Assembly (NCBI GenBank): GCA_023634235.1
Contig: JAMKCF010000013.1
Location: 15,563,705 to 15,627,704 of the forward strand
Direction of reading: 5' to 3'
Source of the DNA: Pisaster brevispinus
Taxonomy: Eukaryota > Echinodermata > Asteroidea > Forcipulatida > Asteriidae
DNA length: 64,000 bases
Positions 47,691 to 58,460 of this stretch are shown here, one piece after another; the first letter of the stretch is position 1; every line of letters starts with the position of its first letter. Made by a program: the position numbers and the translations under genes. Below the pieces are notes generated by a model. The model worked only from the letters and a program-made list of their open reading frames with translations, was not told where the DNA came from and did not search any database.

Positions 47691-47959
47691 TTTCTTTCTT
47701 TCTCAATGTCCCCGTGACGCTTCCGTAGTTTCACGTTTTTTCCGCAACTGTAAAAAAACCACTTTCAATTACGGGACTATCTGTAATAATGTACTCCATT
47801 TTGTTTTATAGAGCAATTCGCATTGAAGAATGCTGGCTCATCCCCAGTGTGCTTAAGATATTAAAAGATAGGTCAATCCAGCCAAACGCGACCTCCATTT
47901 TGTAAGCCTCTCTGAGTCATGTCCATGGAATACTGACGGTTCTAAATACCCCGACGCAG

Positions 47960-48161
47960 CCCCCCCCCCAAAAAAAAAAACCAAACAACAACAACAACAA
48001 ACAACAACAACCACAAAACACAAAACAAAACCAAACAACAACAATAACAACAATAACAACAACAATAACAGCAGCAACAGCACCAGCAACAGCAGCAACA
48101 GCAGCAACAGCAGCAACAGCAGTAACAGCAGTAGCAACATCAACAACAACAATAACAACAA

Positions 48162-48196
<35 letters not shown>

Positions 48197-48330
48197 ACAG
48201 CAGCAGCAACATCAACAACAACAATAATAACAACAACAACAACGACAGCAGCAGCAGCAGCAGCAGCAGCAATAACAACAACAGCAACAGCAGCAGCAAA
48301 GCACAAGCAATCGCAACAACTAAAAATTTA
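47960..48330. repeat. CAA/CAG trinucleotide tract
   Basis: About 330 bases of CAA, CAG and TAA triplets (mixed AACAGC units), preceded by poly-C/poly-A. Read on minus this gives poly-Leu or poly-Ala/Val frames, which are artefacts. Confidence 0.95.
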
Positions 48331-49237
48331 TAAAAGAAAAGAAAGATAGATTGATAGATAGATAGATACATACATAGAATATTGGTAGAAATAAAAAGGT
48401 TTGCAGATTATCCAAACTTAAATAAATAAAACACATCAACAATGATGCGAATGAAATTAAATGCAATAAGATAAGATAAAATGTAATAAAGAGGAAAAAA
48501 AGTAAAGAACTATTGTGTATTAATAATACAATTTTCATAATGTTAAATACACGTATATTTTTATTGTTGGCAGGGGTCTGGTTGTTGTTTTTATAATAAT
48601 GTTTTTCCTCGACTGCCCCTGTTTAATCTGTCTTCATTGTATGTCTAAAGATTTAAAATAAAATAAATAAATAAATACCCTTCGTAATAGAAAAAAAACC
48701 AAGGATTCACAGTTAGCAACCGATAATTATTTGATCTGATTTAACTTTATACTTTTCTTTTTTTTAATTAACTGCAAACATTCCGCAATTCCTAAGCTTC
48801 CGTTTTCTGTGAAAGAGCAGGGTGTTGAGTTTTCCCCTTTAAGAAGTTTGACAAGGGGCCGTCACGTCCGTCTGTGCGATGACAGGCAGCACATACCCCG
48901 CAAGCGATGGTGTGACGTCCATTAAAAAAAAGTGAAGGAAACAAAATCATACAGACGATCAATCACATTTGACAAGTGACTGGTGTCCGCAATATAATAG
49001 CTTCGCAAGTCTTGAAACCAGTGATGTAATGCAAAAAAAACCTGCCCGTGACTCGGTGGGCGTGACAATCATTTCAAGTATGCAGGTGTTTTCGTTGTGT
49101 GTTTTTTTCTTTGTTTCTTTTCTCAAAAACAAAAGAAATTCTTTCATCAAGAATTCATCACGACCCCCGGCCGTTGTTTTTCAGCCTTGGCAATCCGCCG
49201 ATTTGCAAAGTTATCGGTAATTTTGTTTTGTGATAAC

Positions 49238-49245
49238 TATAAAAG
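49238..49245 (+). promoter_or_regulatory. TATA box of plus-strand ligand
   Basis: TATAAAAG 98 bases before the ATG at 49343. A start site about 30 bases on would give a 5' UTR near 70 bases. Well placed, and no other good candidate nearby. Confidence 0.5.
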
Positions 49246-49342
49246 AAAAACACATGAAAGTGTCCGTAGAGGGAGCAGCTTGCCTGGTGTGGTACGGCTC
49301 TCGACAGGAGTGTGGTCAGTCCAAACCGCAGCCCCCACCACA

Positions 49343-49877
49343 ATGACTCCCATGGAAACCGCCGGCACGCTTGTGACTCTCCTTCTCTCACTGACACTCT
49401 CCCGAGCTCATCAAACCTTCGGTTCAACCGCCAGCACTTCTGGCTATGTCAAAGTCGAAGACGGAACGACATCGGATTCCTCCAATCCACTGAATGCCTA
49501 CCAAGCTGCCCTCATTCCGGACGCGGGTGTAGCCTCGTCGCCAGTTACACCCAACTCCTCGTCATCGCAGTTCAAGCAGAGCGAAGAAGATCCGGATGTC
49601 ACACCCGGCAACCCTCCCCAAGTACCCCGAGAGGAGGAAGTCATCGACGGGCTCACCGGCCGGGAGAGAAGCATCCGCATTCTGATCCTGAGGCAACAGC
49701 TGATGGAGAAGCTTGGGCTGACGGAGCTGCCACCCCAATCTGAAGCTAAACCCCCACGGAATCTTCCACCGGCTCTGACGAAGCGACTGTTGGAGCACGG
49801 AACACCTCAAAGGGACCTCCCGGTATATGTGCCCCCCGAGAGTGGGATGACTGAAGTGTTGGCTTCTGCAGAAAAAG
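49343..49877 (+). CDS. Plus-strand ligand, exon 1 (signal peptide, prodomain)
   Basis: ATG with A at -3. Encodes the signal peptide, a Ser/Thr/Pro-rich linker and the prodomain helix. Donor AAAAG/GTAAGC, phase 1, matching exon 1 of the minus-strand ligand. Confidence 0.85.
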
Positions 49878-52800
49878 GTAAGCCCGAAATAAAACAGCCG
49901 TAAGAACATTTCTGACATTAAATAATTTCTCTGTTATTTTTTTTTAAATCTTTAGACATTCATACATCGAATAAAAGTTGAACAGGGGCTGTTGATGAAA
50001 CACACAAAGTATAAGAACTGTCTTAGAAAAATGTGTACAACCAGACCCCTGCCATCGATAAGTGAACTTGTACTTTGGTTGGCGTGTACATAATTTAGGC
50101 CTAAACCCGGTACCACCATCCGAACTGTTACAGTTGTTTCTCTGTCCACACAAAGATAAGTTTCATTGTCATCTGTTGACGATAATTTGTCTTCGTACCG
50201 CTTGATTAATGTCTGTATTGTTTGTGTTTCTTCTTAAATATTATGTTCATCTTTGTGTATGTCGCTCTGTTTTCCTTCATTACTTTTAAATGTAAAATAC
50301 CTTACTATTGTTATTTATTAAAAGACTCCATTTTTACAACTATTATACAATCATTAGGGGGGAAATACGTCAGAGAGTAAAAGGTGAAATTTTCGAGGAT
50401 ACGCTGAATGATGGTCGATATACATTTTGACATACGTGCTTTTATTAGGTGTTCGTGCAATACGTGCACGAACACCCTCTTGTTTTGTTCCTATTTTCGA
50501 TTCGAGGCAAGGAAATAAGTACCGGTATCGAGTGACTCGGGAGAATTGTTTTTAACTTTTTTTCTCGAGCAAAGCAGAATCCCAGATGGAAATAGCTGTT
50601 AGAGATCTGGATGATAGGTACTTTGGTACAACAATTAAGGCTTCCAACGTTTATATAAAGCTAACTATTGATTGGCACACTGATCTACCCCCCCCCCCAA
50701 ACCCCAACCAACCAAACGCACACGTATCGACTCCCTGAATCCGACTTTTGGCCAGTGGGATTATGTTATATTTGTTTGTTTAAATTATGTTGAAATAAGT
50801 TATGTCCATGGGATGTCTTGTATGTCTAATGTATATCTAATATGAACTATGGGTGACGAACTCTAGTGAAATGTAGGTTACTGGTATGGTTACCAGTGGC
50901 GGGGGGGGGGGGGGGTAGTTGCGGAATACATTCGATTGGAATGTTGCGCTCGTGGATACAGATTTGCAAATATGAAGGTTTAATGAGTGGATTGGGTGAG
51001 GGGGTGGGGCTTGTGCGAGGGGTGGAGAGCGGTTGGGGAGGTTCGTCACATGTCGTAAGAGTGATTGTTCACTATTGGATGTGATTGGCTTTCATAATCA
51101 CTTTTCATAATCACTGTTTGCTGAACTTGTGTTGTTTCGGAAGTAATGTTTTGTACGCCTTTCCCACGTTGATGTTGTTGAATCTTGATTGTTGTTTGTT
51201 GTCGTTTTTTCCTCAGTAATGTTCTGTTGGTTTCATTTGAGCTTGGTGGTGTTTATTTTGTTGCTTGTTCCACTCACTCCAAGGTCATTGACTCGAGTCG
51301 GTGGACTCAAGTCCAACTCGAGTCGCCATTTTTTTGTAACTTGCGACTTGACTTGACTTGGACAAAAATGAATTGAAACTTGACTTTGAGAGAAAAAAAA
51401 ACTTGGTTACTGCCTCATTGTTTTTGTTTATGACGTGTCTGGGGGTTTTGCTATCTGGGCCCAATTTCATAGAGCTGCTTAACGGCTGATTTTGTGCTTA
51501 CTGTGCACTTTCCATTTCATAGCGCTGCTTACCGTAAAGGGTGCTTACTATATGAACATGAATGACGTAACAATGCAAATCCATGGTGAACGCGCAAGAT
51601 GGCTGCCTAATTTTCTTGCTAACCTGTGAAATACGCTTACGCTTAAGCAATATTTTGTTGCTATAGTTAGCACGAAAACCGCTTACCGCTAAGTAGCGCT
51701 ATGTTATTTGGCCCTGTTGTTAATTGTCCTTTTGTGTTTGTTGTTGGTGGCGATAGTGAGGTAATGTTCTTGGATTACAGGCGTTTATAAGTTAACATTA
51801 GTTTGGCTGATGAGCTTGTTGACAACCCTTCGCACAAACGACCTTCTCACACATACCATGGCTCAATATCAAAGAGCTGCTTAAGCAGAAAAGTATGCTG
51901 AACCTTTTGTTGCTAAGCAAAAATAAGCAGCATACCAGTCATAGATTGTACGTGTGACATAGTATCTTGGCTGGTAACCTTATTCTGGTAGTGAGGTAAA
52001 TATAGTACATTTTTTATACTTAGCTAACTTTTGTGCTTAAGCAGCTCTATGAATTTCGACCCTGTCTTCGGAAGTCACGTTCGTAACCTTCGTAATTGTC
52101 ATAATACTTCCACCATACCCAGTCGTTTCAAAAAATGGCCCCATACCTTATTTCATTACTTTACTTAATTTAAGTTAATTGCCCATTTTTCATGGTTTGT
52201 AGTGTTGTACACAATGTTTTGCTCATGTCATTCTCTGTTAAAAAATAGTTTCATATTTGTTATATCTTTTTAAAACGTATCACTATTGAACTGGCTATGT
52301 CATTTGGACCTTCGGGCCGCGACATTTGCCATTTTAAATCAAATTCAACATCCGACCAACCAATTTGTCATCTCTCGTCCGTTACAGAGAACAACTGTTC
52401 GGGCTTTGGCTACTGCTTCAAGTTCCTCCTTGTCAAAGATATCATCGGAAAGCAGATCAAGTCGGTCAACCTGTGGCTGTACCTGACAGCTGAAGAGGGG
52501 AACCGGAGCGCTTTCAGACGGATCACCGTCCTGCTGCTAACGGTCGGTGAGGGCGACATTGTACGGAAGGAACTCGCTACAAAGGTATCTGAAGAACTGA
52601 ACCCCGTAATGTTTACAGCGTGCCCCAAAGCATCACAAATGAAATCTACACTGTAAAATGTTCTTTAAATTGTACACCGTGGACAGTGATGTCGTCTTTT
52701 GGTGTCGCCCTTAAAACTTTAATTTCACCTTTACCAAAGACAAGTTTTGTCAAAAACTTCATCCTGATAAAAAAAAACCAGATATTTTTGGGTTGAACAA

Positions 52801-53664
52801 AGAATTTGTTTTACTTAAGGTGGACTTGAACCTGCGACCAAATTAGCTATCTAGCCCTTATGTTGGCAGTCTCCGTATTTCGTCGTTATCTTTGCTCGGG
52901 GTGTCAGTTAGAAGCTGTTCAACTTTTTTTTTTTTTTTTTTTTGAAAGTTGCCATACAGTTATGACATTTTCACAATGGGTGAAAACCCCTGGGAATTAC
53001 GTGTTTCTTATTGTTTATCTAAATGTGGTAACTTTCCGACCCAGTTGACTGCTCACATTGGATTATTTCTTTGTGATTTTTGTTTTTCTTCCCCCAGGTG
53101 GTTAGTAAAAGAGAAGGCTGGTTCCATTTTGAGCTGCCCCGGGAGAGGAACGATTGGACCCAACTGGTGCACCGTCTCCAGATCACGAACGCGGTTGAAG
53201 ATTCCTCCCAGGAGACCCCGCTGACCACCTTCCCGCCGATCTCACTGGCAAGCCAACGGCTCCCAATCCTCTCGGTGGCGGTGGACGTCAACCGCAAACG
53301 CAAACGATTACGGCGGCAGAACTCCAACATCTGCCAGTCGGGAACAGACACCTGCTGCCTGCACCGGTTCCAGGTGCGGATGTCCGATGTACTCCAAGGC
53401 ATAGTGGAGCAACCGCCGACCATGTTCGCCAACTTCTGCAAAGGGAGCTGCATGCACGTCATCAACTTCGAGACGCTTCACGCCAACGTGATGAGAGACC
53501 GGGCCCTTATTGAGACCGACGCCGATCTAAAGAAAGAGCTCACACCGTGCTGTGTGCCCGTGGACTACAACGAGCCTTTGTCCATCCTCATACGCAATCA
53601 GAACAACACTTTCAGTACGCACATTGTGAGCAGTATTTCGGCAAAATCATGCGGCTGTAAGTGA
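49343..53664 (+). CDS. Divergent activin-like TGF-beta ligand (GW motif lost)
   Basis: Three coding exons (49343-49877, 52388-52584, 53098-53664) give 432 aa. ATG 49343 was chosen because a typical signal peptide follows (TAGTLVTLLLSLTLSRA); upstream in-frame ATGs such as 49097 would place it internally. Prodomain: helix RSIRILILRQQLMEKLGL (109-126), LASAEKGEN at intron 1, arm domain with VNLWLYL and SKREGWFHFELP. Basic site RKRKRLRR (310-317) holds two overlapping furin-type motifs. Mature ligand is 115 aa with nine cysteines: NIC, TCC, CKGSC knot, CC, CGC. The GW..W finger residues are replaced (MSDVLQGIVEQPPTM). N-glycosylation sequon NNT in finger 2. Secreted; with this change it may use receptors differently or antagonise them, which is inference. 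Divergent partner at 30477-35137. Confidence 0.88.
49878..52387 (+). other. Intron 1 of plus-strand ligand
   Basis: 2.5 kb. Contains poly-C (50690) and poly-G (50902) runs, a hairpin at 50448-50476, a GACTCGAGTC-type degenerate repeat (51285-51360) and two family C repeats (51455-51720, 51860-52065: TCATAGAGCTGCTTAACGG, CAAAGAGCTGCTTAAGCAG, GCTTAAGCAGCTCTATG). No exon recognised. Confidence 0.7.
50448..50476. repeat. Perfect hairpin GGTGTTCGTGC
   Basis: Arms GGTGTTCGTGC and GCACGAACACC, 11 of 11 paired, 7-base loop AATACGT. Followed by TCTTGTTTTG, a T-rich tract. It may be the end of a dispersed element. Intronic. Confidence 0.8.
52388..52584 (+). CDS. Plus-strand ligand, exon 2 (prodomain arm)
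   Basis: Acceptor CCGTTACAG, donor AAAG/GTATCT, ends in phase 0. Encodes ENNCSGFGYCFKFLLVKD, then SVNLWLYLTAEEGNRSAF and RRITVLLLTVGEG. C182 and C188 correspond to the two cysteines of the paralogue. Confidence 0.85.
53098..53664 (+). CDS. Plus-strand ligand, exon 3 (arm end, mature ligand)
   Basis: Acceptor TTTTTCTTCCCCCAG. Starts VVSKREGWFHFELP, includes the RKRKRLRR site and the whole cystine-knot domain, stop TGA 53662-53664. GC-rich compared with its surroundings. Confidence 0.92.
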   Translation: MVSKREGWFHFELPRERNDWTQLVHRLQITNAVEDSSQETPLTTFPPISLASQRLPILSVAVDVNRKRKRLRRQNSNICQSGTDTCCLHRFQVRMSDVLQGIVEQPPTMFANFCKGSCMHVINFETLHANVMRDRALIETDADLKKELTPCCVPVDYNEPLSILIRNQNNTFSTHIVSSISAKSCGCK

Positions 53665-53703
53665 GGACTCTTCACCCTTCCACCCCACCCCTTTGCACGA
53701 CAC

Positions 53704-53709
53704 AATAAA
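53704..53709 (+). promoter_or_regulatory. Polyadenylation signal of plus-strand ligand
   Basis: AATAAA 40 bases after the stop codon. Implies a very short 3' UTR if used. Confidence 0.55.
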
Positions 53710-53740
53710 CATGAAGTTGGTTTAACTTTCTGACAGAACT

Positions 53741-54010
53741 AAAGGCCGGGTCCGAACTGGCGACCACGGCTACGGCTACGGCTACGGCGTCATCATGCTT
53801 TGGAGTAAAGGACGTCCTTAGCAACACCTTAAGTAACAGTCCTAGCCGTAGCCTTAACCACCAATTCCAACACGGCCTAGGCCCTGTGACAATTAACCAT
53901 TACAATCAAAGTTTACACCATGGGGTGTGGAAACAACACCAAAGTATTTTTACTGACAGAAATCAGCGTTATTTTAACACTCTGTGGTGTAAATTTAGAA
54001 TTTGTTTTGG
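53741..54010. mobile_element. Family G element followed by GGTGTT fragment
   Basis: 53741-53880: GGCCGGGTCCGAACTGGCG to CCAATTCCAACACGGCC with CTACGGCTACGG and CCTAGCCGTAGCC inside, a complete small foldback. 53910-54010: TACACCATGGGGTGTGG...AACACTCTGTGGTGTAAAT, an internal piece of family A. Confidence 0.65.
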
Positions 54011-54282
54011 TATTCATACTGTTATTCTATGGACCATAGGCGCATAAAATGGCGGTGAGCAGAGCCATGGAATTGGCTCTCATTTTGTTCGTCCTTTCCA
54101 CGAGTAGTATGATCGTCAAGCATAAACCAGTTAATTCTATTACCCTCTACACCAGTACGTAATCTTTTGATTTTTACCCATACATTAGTGTCAGTCTCTT
54201 CTTAGGCAGTTCGCAACGAGCTAATGAAAGCATAATGGTTGAAACGTCGAAAACCCCAATCGGTGCTCTCAAGAGACTAACA

Positions 54283-54476
54283 GGGCGCAATTTCATAGAG
54301 CTGCTTAAGCACATAAAGTAGCTAAGCGCAACAAAATTATGCTTACCATGGTAAGGTTACCAGCCAAGCTACCATATCACATGTACAATTTGTGACTGGT
54401 ATCCTGCTCATTTTCTGCTTAGCAGACAATTGTTAAGCAATATTTTCTGCTTAAGCAGCTCTATGAAATTGGGTCC
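54283..54476. mobile_element. Family C MITE with long inverted ends
   Basis: Left end GGGCGCAATTTCATAGAGCTG then CTTAAGCA; the right end is its inverse, TGCTTAAGCAGCTCTATGAAA then TTGGGTCC. About 194 bases, family-wide core TTACCAGCCAAGCTACCATA. Other copies or pieces: 9410, 24160, 29780, 51455, 51860, 61010. Confidence 0.8.
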
Positions 54477-55144
54477 AGGCTTTTAAAGATTGCTCGTTCC
54501 CAGCTGTGATAGGCTTAGAACGTACCCAGCATATGAGTTCGTCTGCTCAGAACTGTGATGTCGTTAGTTGCAATTTCATATTCGTAAGGGACTAAAAGGT
54601 CATTAGATAATAATGCGTATACATTTTTTTTTAAATCAATCAAACTCAACAATTGAATGTTTTACTTAAAAAATGAATGTTTCTTTTTTGCCAAGCAAAT
54701 ACTTTGAAGATCACTCTTGATCAATAAATCCCATTTACCAGAAGCTCCAAAATATGCAAAAGCAATTTTATGAACTCATGCTAAATGCACGACCAGAACA
54801 GACGAATTAGACATGTCTTGCCATCATAAAAAGGGATCGTTGACTGTACTCCCGTAAGAATGAAGAAAAAGAAGAAGAAGAAGAAGAAGAGGGGAAAAAA
54901 AATTATGCGTTCTTTACTCAGAAATACAAATCGACATCCCTCTCCACGCTCCAGCCTTTAGGCCGGCATGTCAGTGTCTACGACTATAAAATGTATGAAA
55001 AACGAATGTGAAATACCCCCCAAAAAGATGATTTAAAATAAATTTTAAAATGTGAAGAAGAACAATTAAATGGTTTCCGGTTGTTGTTTTTAATATGTCT
55101 GGGTCTGGGGCCGCTTGAGGACTTCGGGAAAGTGTTTAAACATT
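54477..55144. other. Non-coding stretch, no gene recognised
   Basis: AT-rich with an (AAG)n tract near 54866-54892. Nothing else seen. Confidence 0.5.
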
Positions 55145-55375
55145 ACACTTCAAAAAAATGGGTGTTCAAAATGACAACATTGGTGTTGTCACATATAGAT
55201 ACCCAAAAAGAATAAAAATTACACCATAGGGTGTTAAAATAACACCAATTTCTGGCAGCACAATTACATTGGTGTTATTTTAACACCCTGTGATGCTAAT
55301 TTTGAGTCTCTTTTTTGTATCTATGTGTGACAACACCAATGGTGTCAATTTTAACACCCCCAATTTGTGTAGTGT
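55145..55375. mobile_element. GGTGTT foldback MITE, intact
   Basis: ACACTTCAAAAAAATGGGTG at the left and CACCCCCAATTTGTGTAGTGT at the right; both arms carry the TGGTGTTGTCACA(T/C)ATAGATAC block and its inverse, and AACACCAAT meets ATTGGTGTT near the centre. Almost fully palindromic over 231 bases. Confidence 0.85.
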
Positions 55376-56058
55376 TATTTTGTGTCCATTTTAACCCATG
55401 TCTACGGGACTTCCCATGGAACACACAAACCCTATTATCGCCTATCGGGAAAATCAGTGAACAATTAAGAAGTTAGTGTCTTAGACAATGGATATTTTTG
55501 AACAAAGGGAAGCAACAGAACAAAGGGGATTAACAGAGCAAAGGGAATTGGCATAACAAAGAGATGTAAAAGTATTGATCCGACAACTAATCCTTAGAAT
55601 ATACTAATCCTTAGAAGGCGAACTGGAATAAAATTGATTTGTCGGATCAAGACAATTTACCTTGCTTTATCCTGCTAATCCCCTTTGATCAAAATATCGA
55701 AATCGGCTTTCGGCTTTCCTTTGTTTTCGTTCATCCCCCGTTGTTCTTTTCTTTTCTTCTTTATCGCTTTGTCGGAAGAAGACCCACCCCACTACTGACG
55801 GAGCAGTCATTTTCAAACGAAACTGAATGAGCAACGTATTACATTGAATGAGTTTTTTGTTGAACTTAAAAGTACAGAAAACCTGCATTATTTTGAAAAA
55901 AAACTTTTTAGGGTGATTATTAATTTACATGTTCCCAAAAGAAATTATGTAAATTTCCAGCAACTATAATAACAATGTTTTGAATCAGGGACCGCTTAGA
56001 TCTCTGTGGTCCATTTTTGTCCTTGCTCTGTAGTGCATATCTTAAAATGGTTGGTTAG

Positions 56059-56163
56059 GGCGCCTTGGGCTGCGGTCTCCACCTATGGAAAAAACTCCCT
56101 CCAGAAGTCCGTCGGTCTGACCCAATGATGAAATTCAAGAAGACCAACTTGTTCAGCTCATAA
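56059..56163 (+). pseudogene. Non-LTR retrotransposon ORF2 C-terminal remnant
   Basis: Open frame ending at TAA 56161-56163 reads HLWKKLPPEVRRSD then MMKFKKTNLFSS. This fits the C-terminal signature of many LINE reverse transcriptases, of the form P.LWN.LP..R....FK..LK..LF. An in-frame stop lies at 56056-56058, and no upstream polymerase or endonuclease sequence is seen, so it is a 5'-truncated copy. The tail that follows is described separately. Confidence 0.55.
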
Positions 56164-56194
56164 ATAGTTTGTTTATTTGTATACCTAGGATGTA

Positions 56195-56372
56195 GTAAAA
56201 GAACAAAGAACACTCATTTGGGGAAGAGTAGGGGTTAACCCTGGTGTTTCTGGTTCACATAGCAGGTACCCTTGTTAACAGGTCTCCTCAGGCTTGCAAG
56301 CTACAGTGATTAAGTTCACTTATGAGGCATCCTTGGTTTCATTACCAGAAATATATAATAACAAAAATATGT
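56195..56372 (+). mobile_element. LINE 3' tail shared with SINE
   Basis: GGGAAGAGTAGGGGTTAACCC, GTGTTTCTGGTTCACATAGCA, GGTCTCCTCAGGCTTGC and TTCATTACCAGAAATATATAA, ending in an ATAATAACA run. Starts about 30 bases after the reverse-transcriptase stop. The same wording forms the 3' half of the SINE at 4972-5342 (-). Confidence 0.7.
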
Positions 56373-58254
56373 TTGATTCTTCTTTTGTTCTTGCGCCTTG
56401 AGTACAATTACTATAGCTCCTTCATGTACCATACTAGAACAGTGACATGAAGCATGGGTTTTCCTTTTCGAACGTCTCTGGATGGGAGAGTCCCAAGCCG
56501 TTATTAACCCCGTTTCCTCTATTTAGCTACCCTGGACAACTAATTTTATTGGCCCCCGGGGGGAAAAAAAGGATGTCTTTATGAACACCTTTTCCCGTAC
56601 GTGTGGGGGCTGGCCGACAATCACATCAATCTTTATAGAGTACAAGCTTGCGTTAAAGGGAAGATGTACGTTTGGTAATCTGTCACTAAACTTAATGGCA
56701 ATCAAAACAACTTCTTTTGCTTGACTATTTGTTTGCTAAGCAATCCTTAGCAGGATACCTGTGACATACAACATCATTAAGTACATGTTGTTGTGACGAC
56801 CTGGGAAATTAAAATTGATGTGTACTAATTTAAGAGGAAGGGGCTATGAGGGCAAGTTAAACAAGTAATGGTTGAAAATTCTTTGGGCGAGCATATCATA
56901 CTGATGTGTAGAATAACACTTTGTGTTTTTCTGCACACATGAAGCCGACCTGATGGGTCGCAGTCCTCGTATGCAGAAGCAGACATGGACGCTGATATTA
57001 ATTCTACATTCAGGTGCCTGACTATTCTTCTGGCATCGAGTTGATCGATAGGCTTTCGAGTCACAGCGGTTTGGTTCACTTTTACTGTCGTGCCATTTTA
57101 AGAATGAGTTTGTCGTGTCAGCCGATTCCAATGGTTGTCCTTGCCTTTCTGTTACTGTCCCGCTACGTCGTGAGTAACGGAAGAGTAACACAAATTTGAT
57201 TACTTTTACGTGTTTGTTGAAATCTTTGGCAACTAAATCTTAATAATGGGTATAATAATAATCATAACAGTAACCACCCCTAGCTTGAGCGCATACCACG
57301 CAATGAGAGTCAATTTTAGTCAGGGGCCGGAGGCCAAGTGAGTTAGCGCAGTTGTAAAACATTAAACTTTCCACACAAAAATAAAGTTCACAATAATCGC
57401 TGGCAGATTTGGTTTTCCCCTAAGGGAGAGGAGGGGGGGGGGGGACTTCTACAACGACAATGTAAACCGGCCTACTTTAAAGTCTGTGCTGCCCCCTTGA
57501 CACAATTTGCCCTCGAAATGAAATCACCCCGAAGTTTTTGCGGAAGTGTTTATAAGGATCACCCCCACCTGAAGACAGTTGGACTGATGTTAACTCCCCC
57601 ATCCCATCCGAACGGAAAGATGAACTGTCAGTTTGGTTTAGACAGCGGATTTGTTGTTTCGAGGGCGTCGCGGAATCTTAATTTGGAACTTCCACAGATT
57701 TCCGAGTTACGCCCATGCAACTGAAACTCGGCAGAAAAACCAGGCTGTCCTTGTGCAACAGGAACGGTCGGTGATATGTGACGCTATGTACTGTAATTGG
57801 AAACAAACAATTAATAGTTTACGAACAAGCAATGGCAGAGTTTAAGAGACGTGCTCGATTTACGGGGTCGGAAAACAGGTGTGTGAGAGCGTGTCCACCC
57901 GTTGGAACCGAGGACTTTATTAACAAAAGGGATCCTGGTGTTCGACAGAGCGAGGACTTGCTCGCTTCATTTTCGTGTACAAAACCAATGGGGAAGTCGC
58001 TAAAAATTAAAGTCAGAACAATGGGGAAACAAAAGAGAATGTCTTCGGATTACGGGATTCAAAATTGTGTAGTTGTGTGTGTATGTGTGTGTAATATTAT
58101 AGTGACATTCAAACCAAGGACTTACAACAATGGGTCCCGAATGCTATCACAAAGGAAAACGATGGGGTTCACGATTTTCAGGACAAAGAGTTGAACAATT
58201 GAGGGTCCATGACTGGCTGGCGGTCATCACATGGGTGCGCGGGGTGTCCTTTGA
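56373..58254. other. Non-coding stretch, no gene recognised
   Basis: Moderate-GC stretch at 57480-58060 with open frames of 75 and 138 aa on plus. They have no family resemblance I can see and no obvious splice context. Confidence 0.4.
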
Positions 58255-58460
58255 TGCTCGATATGTGGCAAGGTGTAACTCCACCCCCCCCCCCCCCATA
58301 GCGTGTTCATTGCGTTCAGGGAATCTCTGGAATTCTTTTGAGGAATTTAGGAGGGCGTATTTCTGTACAAAGGGAAAAGAATGTGTTAAAGTATTTTTCG
58401 AAAGGGGCACCCCCTCTGCCACATATCGGACGAGGTATGGTTATACACTAGTGTGTATAT
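58255..58460. mobile_element. Family I repeat
   Basis: CTCGATATGTGGCAAGGTG, a poly-C run, GGGAATCTCTGGAATTCTTTT, TTTCTGTACAAAGGGAAAAGA and CTCTGCCACATATCGG. The ends are inverse of one another (CGATATGTGGCA / TGCCACATATCG), so this copy shows the element's inverted termini. Confidence 0.6.

Noticed and set aside
47853..48371. 172-aa poly-Leu and 129-aa poly-Ala/Val minus frames
   Set aside because: CAA/CAG trinucleotide tract read in two frames.
49097..49342. N-terminal extension of the plus-strand ligand from ATG 49097
   Set aside because: Would bury the signal peptide 80 residues inside; the TATA box at 49238 lies downstream of that ATG.
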